64,000 nt of DNA, taken from contig JADANN010000414.1 in the NCBI GenBank assembly GCA_018806985.1, positions 992,001-1,056,000 of the forward strand. Direction: 5' to 3'. Positions 58,462 to 64,000 of this stretch are shown piece by piece (position 1 is the stretch's first letter; the number at the start of each line of letters is the position of its first letter). The position numbers and the translations under genes are program-made. Under the pieces are notes generated by a model that made no database searches, was not told the origin of the DNA, and was given only the letters and a program-made list of their open reading frames with translations. The DNA is from Angiostrongylus vasorum. Its lineage: Eukaryota > Nematoda > Chromadorea > Rhabditida > Metastrongylidae.

Positions 58462-58670
58462 AAGTTTTTATTTGCTGCCTACCATAATTTTTCACGGTAC
58501 GGTATAATGCGAAATATAACCACAATGATGCTGAGATCTTTGCAAAACTCCGGACCACAGGTGTTTGCGGTGAGGAACGAACGCGCCATTACTCTTTCCG
58601 GGGGCTAACGCGTTCACCACCACACCGTGCAGGTCCTTCATCTCGCCTGTCTCTCAGCTAGTAGCTAATG
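58462..58670 (+). mobile_element. MITE-C copy, half element
   Basis: ttgctgcctaccat, cacggtacggtataatgcga, acaatgatgctgagatcttt and ccaccacaccgtgcaggtcc match the forward half of the family; the right arm is missing. Confidence 0.65.
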
Positions 58671-59759
58671 CCACGTTTGTTTGCACATATAAAAAAATAG
58701 CATTTATTTAACATTTTACATTCAAAGCTAAAAATGTTGAAATGTAAAAAAGCTTTAGGAAACCAGTTCTTGTCAAATTTCGGGAGTCCTAAAAGCCGTG
58801 TCTTCAGCATTTAAGAAAGTCTGGATCATATTCTGTGGTACTCGAAAGTAAGTCACTTTTTTCATTTTCCGCCCTGTTAGTCATTTTAGTGCAAAACATT
58901 GTACGACTTTCAGCACAACTCATTGAGATACAATAAACAGTCGGAAAAAATATACAGTGAAATCCATGCATACGGCCATAAGCATGTTAACCACGCAGGA
59001 ATTAGACAGCGGCTAAGATTCGAAGGAGAAAAAACAACCAGTAACACGCTGTGTTGTTACGAGAAAGAACAGCAAGTGAGTGAATCCTAGTTCTTTATGA
59101 TTTTCGGTTTCCAAGAGATGTCAACAAAATTGCGATAGTTCTATCCACAGACTTTTCGACATTGCGATGAACGGCCGAAGAGGGCTTGTAGTGAGCAGAA
59201 TCTGCTTCAAAAAATGTGGTCATTGTGCCGGGAACTAGTTTGTGGGTAAGATGTAGAACAATGTAATGATTTATACCACCACGGGAAAGTCGTTTTGTTC
59301 GACAATGAATCGGTGACAGGGCGCCGGGGTGTCGAGATGTCGGTGAGAAAAACGGAACTGGAGCTGATCGTCGTCAACAGTACTCGTTCAAAAATCAGAA
59401 ATCGCCAAGAGTTATTCGTTGCGCCAATTATCGCTTTTTCATCGAAGCGCGACGACATTTGTCATCTACGCTAGAAATGATGGCCTTTATGAAACTGGAA
59501 ATGAATGACATTCGCGAAAAGCACCACTAATTATGGTGGAATTAAAGAAGGAAATCTAATTGAATCACTATGGAACGAATGAAGGCTGTCTAAAAAGCAA
59601 CTGTAGTCAGAAGGCACGGCTTTACTTAACTGGTCAGTTGATTAAAGACTACTCTGTAGGCGTTAATTCAAATAAAATAAGAGATATGAGAATTCAACAA
59701 GATTGATTGGTGGAAAACAGTACATCAACCGTTCACAAGAAGTTGACGCTTCAAAGGGG

Positions 59760-60030
59760 TAGAGGATAAAGTTCTCAGTGTTGATCAATCCTTAACGAAT
59801 GCACCACACCATGCACTTAACCGTTAGAGGTGATTCAAAGAATCTCTAGCTTGTAGAACCATTCGCGATTGCCTATCGGTATGACAAATTAGTTCTGCTA
59901 TCTTCCCAGACAGGTCTGGTATCAATTAGCTGAATCCGGAGAGGTAGAAGGCTTGGTGAGCCTGGTGCGCGGGATTGAACCCATGTGTATTGCACGACAC
60001 CTCTAACCATTGCGCTACATGCGCCTCCCT
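59760..60030 (-). mobile_element. SINE-T copy
   Basis: Reverse complement starts ggcgcatgtagcgcaatgg, followed by ggttcaatcccgcgc (B box) and caccaagccttc. The tail appears on the plus strand as gtagaggataaag. Confidence 0.7.
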
Positions 60031-61842
60031 TGACGCTTTACTCCATTAAATAAAATTCTTCGTAATGGAATCTTAAACGTCGACGAAAATTACTGGATTC
60101 ACATCTTAAGAAATTCCTGGTCAGTCTGCGTAGCGCACAACCGTAATACTCGAACTCAGAATTCCACTCATAGGAGTTTAAGAAGTTAAATGAAAGCTAT
60201 TAAAAATAGATGGCAAGTTTAACTCAAATCGGATAGTTGCAATGAGCGATAAGTGACATTGAATAACATTCAAATCAATATATCTCCACGTTAATCAACA
60301 GATTCCCTGTTTTGACGGCAAGTTTTCCCTTTTTTGACTTCTTACGCGAAAGGTTAAGCAAAAGTGGAACAGAGCAACCTTGCAGATAGCACCATCAGAA
60401 ATTTAGTCTTTCACTTCAATTTACTCATGAAGATCACTAGACGAAATGGAAGTTGTTCCACTTATTACAAACTACTTGAGTCTGCTTGATCTCAAGAACT
60501 CGTGTGGACCGAATGACCAACGCCGGTGTGGTGGTCTTCATGTGCGCCATAAAACAACCACGTATTAGTGCGATCGTCGTCACGGAAACGAAAACCCGTT
60601 TCTCGTTCACGATCAGTTTTCGATTAGATTGGATAATCAGCAGATAACTTAGGTGAAAGCAGTTTTATGATGCGATGCATCTGGGGTTTCTCATCTGGTT
60701 AGCTATAGAAGAGAGAGATATGGAGGCAAATATTCCACTAGCAGTAGATTCTGCTCATAGCGAATAGACAAGCTCTAGTTTTACGTTTTAAATTGCTACC
60801 GACACGATTTGATAACTGAATATTGTCTTCTTTGGCTTCCATAGGATTGAGACATACGTGTGGAATCCGATGAGAGTATGTGTCACTACTTCCTCTTCGG
60901 GGTATACCATAAATTCCACACGAAAGCCCTTGTCACCCAGGTTTCCTTTATTTTTTCTATTTCAAAAGGCAAGTTTTTTGAAATGTCTAGTAGTTACGCT
61001 CCAATTTAGTAATGGATATGTTAAGCCGCACTGTGCTATCAACGGATGTGTACGGAAACGGAATTGCCTCGCTGAACTAAAGTGCATTCTCAAAACTTAT
61101 ACAAAGAAGCATGTTCAAAAGAAAAGCCCTCCGTAGTACTAGAAGATTTTTGTGTCCAATCCCTCCTCTAAAGAGAAGCGACTGCAAGGACTACAGTAAT
61201 TTTCATCACCTCTGTTTGTTGAGCCTATTGTAAAAGGTGTTCACAACCTGGTACCAAATAATGAACATTGGCCGAAGACCTACAACTTACATGATCAAGA
61301 TATTGCTAGAAACTCTGTCAAATAAAACCATATCAGCACTGATGTTATGTTAAAGGACTGCCACCTTCCTTCTGTTCTAAAAAGTTTTGCTGATGTCGAA
61401 AGGCCATCCTGTTAACCACGTCAATCAAAGATGCACTCGTCTTGCACAAAAATTCTAGATGGTTACCACAGCAACTGAGCCATGATGATGTAGCTCCTCC
61501 ACCAACACTAATTACTCTGTATGAAATGGTCTCCGGCAAGGCAACATCTTCTTGTCGCGGTTGTTCACCGCCACACAACATTTCATATGGATAAAAAACT
61601 TCTCAATGTCCTTGATTTTGTTTGCCAGAGGAATGTCTATCGTTTCAAAAAAGAGACTACAACTGAAAGACTTTAACTAGATGAAGAATCGCTTAAAGAA
61701 ATGTTTGGGTAATGAAAGAGTCAAGAGATGTGTAAATTATGAGGTAAGGTAGTCAAAGTAAATTCTCAGCTCTCACAGCACTTGTCGACAAATCTCTGAT
61801 CAGTGCACCTTTTCGGAGCTCGGAAATGAAATCACACTGTTT
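60031..61842. other. No gene or repeat recognised
   Basis: Frames at 60858-61136 (plus) and 61345-61581 (minus) have no recognisable domain. Nothing else could be supported. Confidence 0.4.
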
Positions 61843-61849
61843 CCTTGAG

Positions 61850-62136
61850 CCCGCGTGTGCCGCAGTGGTTGGAGGCACTGCGACACGCACGTGGAATCGA
61901 TCTCAGCGCCCATGGCTCACCAAGCCTTCCATCTCTCCGGGGTCGGCAAATTGGTACCAGAGTTGTCTAGGGAGGATAGCAGCACTGGCTCGATACATCG
62001 GTAGGCCACCGCGAACCATTGTAAAGGCCAGATATGCATTCAATCATTTCCAACGATACTTAATGAAGTCGAATGCATGGCGCATCTCTCAAGGATTGAT
62101 CAACGCCGAGAGCTTTATCCTTTTATCCATTTTTAT
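61850..62136 (+). mobile_element. SINE-T copy, full length, with short target duplication
   Basis: Flanked by ccttgag at 61843-61849 and 62137-62143. Head gcccgcgtgtgccgcagtgg, B-box-like gaatcgatctc, core ctctccggggtcggcaaatt and accagagttgtctaggga, tail tatccttttatcc. Confidence 0.8.
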
Positions 62137-62144
62137 CCTTGAGC

Positions 62145-63060
62145 TCAGCACAAATCTCTTCTTCACTATGCTTTTCTGACAGAGCAAAATCTTCACCTGA
62201 ATTGTTAGGGAGTCTTTCCGTTTACAGAGACGACTGGTCATGTGTATTAAGGGCATATTCATCGACCATCTCGACGAAAGATTTTGAAGCAGAGTATCTT
62301 TCGAACTGTGAAAGAAGTTACTGAAGTAAAATTCCAGCCGGATCCTTCTGATTCGACAATTCTTCTATCGCTCAATTGAAGGCATGGGTTTTTGTAATGC
62401 CGAAGACCATGTGCACTATAAACAGAGGGCTAGAGCGACGTTTTATGAAGTATGACCGACACACCCAATGCAGAACCGGACTTCGCAATTTTATGGGAAT
62501 GGATGCCCCGTTTTCATGATCCTATGCACCATTCATCTAAAGCAAACATAGAAGGGATGGCTATATGATGGGAAAAATGAATGACAAAGATGGACAAGAC
62601 GATGGTTTGAATCCTGGGAATGTCTCAGTCTTCAAAAGAGACCACCTACGAGAATGTACGCCGTGTATGTCGCCTAAGTGCATTACCTATATGAAAGCGG
62701 AGCACAAGCTGTAAGAGCGAGGAAGAAGCTCGTAGAATACCACAGATAAAGGAGATAACCGTTATGCGTAATGGTAATGAGAACAAGATACGAATAACCA
62801 ATGACCTTCGTGTCAGGAACGTGGCTGCTATTCAGTCCCTAGATGACTCGACTCAAATGGTTAGAAAGCAAAATGAAAGAAAGTTCTGCAATTTTCTACG
62901 TATCCAAAAAAGTAGGTAGGAAAGGGATCGAAATGGTTTGCTTATGATTGCTTTTAAATTACGAAAAAGAAGTAATGGCAGCCACCTTGACTAGGGGATT
63001 TCTTCCGCGTGTTTAAACCCTCTTTGATGTCATAATTTGCCTCTGCTTATTTACCGCAGT
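62145..63060. other. No gene or repeat recognised
   Basis: Mixed sequence with only short frames; nothing could be supported. Confidence 0.35.
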
Positions 63061-63184
63061 GAGGAAAGGAGGAATATAGAGGATACGGCTAGGAAAAAAT
63101 TGATTCCAACTAAGGGTTATCAAAGCAGAGAAAATTGTGAGTGAGCAAAGTCAGGTAGTAATAATTTTGTGACGAAATTTCCAG

Positions 63185-63549
63185 CAGAGTGAAGTGGTTG
63201 ACGAACGGCGGCGCGATCGATCTCATCGTTGTCGTCCTTGGAAAGGAGGTCGATCGGCGCTCGACGAACAATATTATTTTAAAGAAAACAATGTTAGGGA
63301 GGCCAAAGCAATGGAAGAACCTCAGCAGTTGTGAGTGTCCTATTTGGAATGTGGCTTTCCTTTGATGTGGTCAAGTGTGAAAGTCTTTGGGATTCTCAGA
63401 TCACGTTGCTTCCTAGTTGCACTAAATTGGAGGATAGTTTCAATGTTTTCCAGAGGTTTTCATTCGTTTATCTCTTTTTTTTGTTTTCTATATACCAACT
63501 CTGTTGTAGAAAACACAAGGAATGGCAACGTGCTGCGTCCGGCAATTAA
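63185..63549 (+). CDS. Two terminal exons of an unrecognised gene
   Basis: Exon 63185-63330 follows tttccag and ends at a gtgagt donor. It encodes an Arg-rich stretch (VVDERRRDRSHRCRPWKGG) and an acidic/Gln end (KAMEEPQQ). The exon 63510-63549 follows ttgtag, completes the split codon and encodes KHKEWQRAASGN before a TAA at 63547. An upstream candidate exon near 63061-63135 does not join in phase. The gene's identity is unknown and most of it would lie upstream, where I could not find further exons. Confidence 0.4.
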
Positions 63550-63801
63550 AAATGACTGTTTCAATAAATACTCAACAGGCTAAAGTGATATTGATATGCC
63601 TTCTACAAAGGTTTTGGGAAAGTAGGAATTGTTTAATATTCCTGTTTATTATCTGGTTGCATCGTAACGTGGTTGAACAGGGTGCAGCCTTCTGTATGAA
63701 AAGTTTTTTGGATCCATTGATCCAGATTCTTATTTGAGACTTAGCTTAAAAGCATTCCTTCACAAAAGATCGTTCAGATTGCAGTAGAGGAAAGATTTTT
63801 C

Positions 63802-63966
63802 TTACAGCTTCCAAACATCTGTTCTAGCTCTTCTGGTGTCATCTACAAGGATAACACGGGCTTCAAGCTTTGCCGCCTTATGGCGAGGATTTTGTAAACC
63901 AGCGGCGATTTTTGCGCTTTGCTTAGTAGATCGACCGATGAATGACAATACAAGAGGCCGTCCCAT
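63802..63966 (-). CDS. Short open frame of unknown identity at the window edge
   Basis: Minus-strand ATG at 63966 to TAA at 63802, 54 residues, beginning MGRPLVLSFIGRST and ending RRARTDVWKL. Basic and without a recognisable domain. It could be a last exon of a gene beyond the window edge or a chance frame. Confidence 0.25.
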   Translation of the reverse strand: MGRPLVLSFIGRSTKQSAKIAAGLQNPRHKAAKLEARVILVDDTRRARTDVWKL

Positions 63967-64000
63967 CCATCCTTAACCTACATAATGAATACTGGATGGA

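Noticed and set aside
1..64000. CRISPR array, rRNA genes, bacterial operons
   Set aside because: No regularly spaced identical repeats, no rRNA sequence and no prokaryotic gene organisation were found.

Overview
The window looks like a nematode chromosome, most likely a hookworm-type (clade V, strongylid) genome. The evidence is many small exons with short TTTCAG-type acceptors, a pyrimidine-rich acceptor about 30 nt before a start codon (typical of spliced-leader trans-splicing), AT-rich introns, and dense RTE, Penelope-like and tRNA-derived SINE debris. The species was not identified from any diagnostic sequence. Nothing bacterial was seen: no rRNA, CRISPR array or operon.

Layout: (1) 1.9-21.0 kb, plus strand: an intact 19-exon eIF4B/eIF4H-type translation initiation factor of about 801 residues. 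Its introns hold three antisense RTE remnants, a Penelope-like remnant, a mariner remnant and several SINEs. (2) 22.5-30.9 kb, plus strand: an AMP-forming acyl-CoA synthetase/4-coumarate-CoA-ligase-type gene in 12 exons. It has an atypical ATP-binding loop, one coding exon split by a SINE with a 13-bp target duplication, and one or two single-base frame slips. (3) 35.2-52.8 kb, minus strand, converging on gene 2: a polypeptide N-acetylgalactosaminyltransferase. It has a type II membrane anchor, stem, catalytic core and ricin-type lectin repeats; one exon carries two frame slips and one expected exon could not be found. (4) 55-64 kb: mostly repeats, with short coding-like exons of unknown identity near 56.0-56.6 and 63.2-63.5 kb.

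The three genes share no pathway (translation, acyl activation, O-glycosylation) and there is no sign of co-transcription. The most interesting material is in the repeats: a SINE-like family (SINE-A, about 390 bp) with clear 10-13 bp target duplications; two tRNA-derived SINE families (SINE-T and SINE-B) that share a central core; a fold-back element family (MITE-C); and two Penelope-like copies, one with a hammerhead-ribozyme-like fossil. Family names are mine. All exon boundaries were placed by hand from splice signals, reading phase and family knowledge, without alignment software or transcripts.
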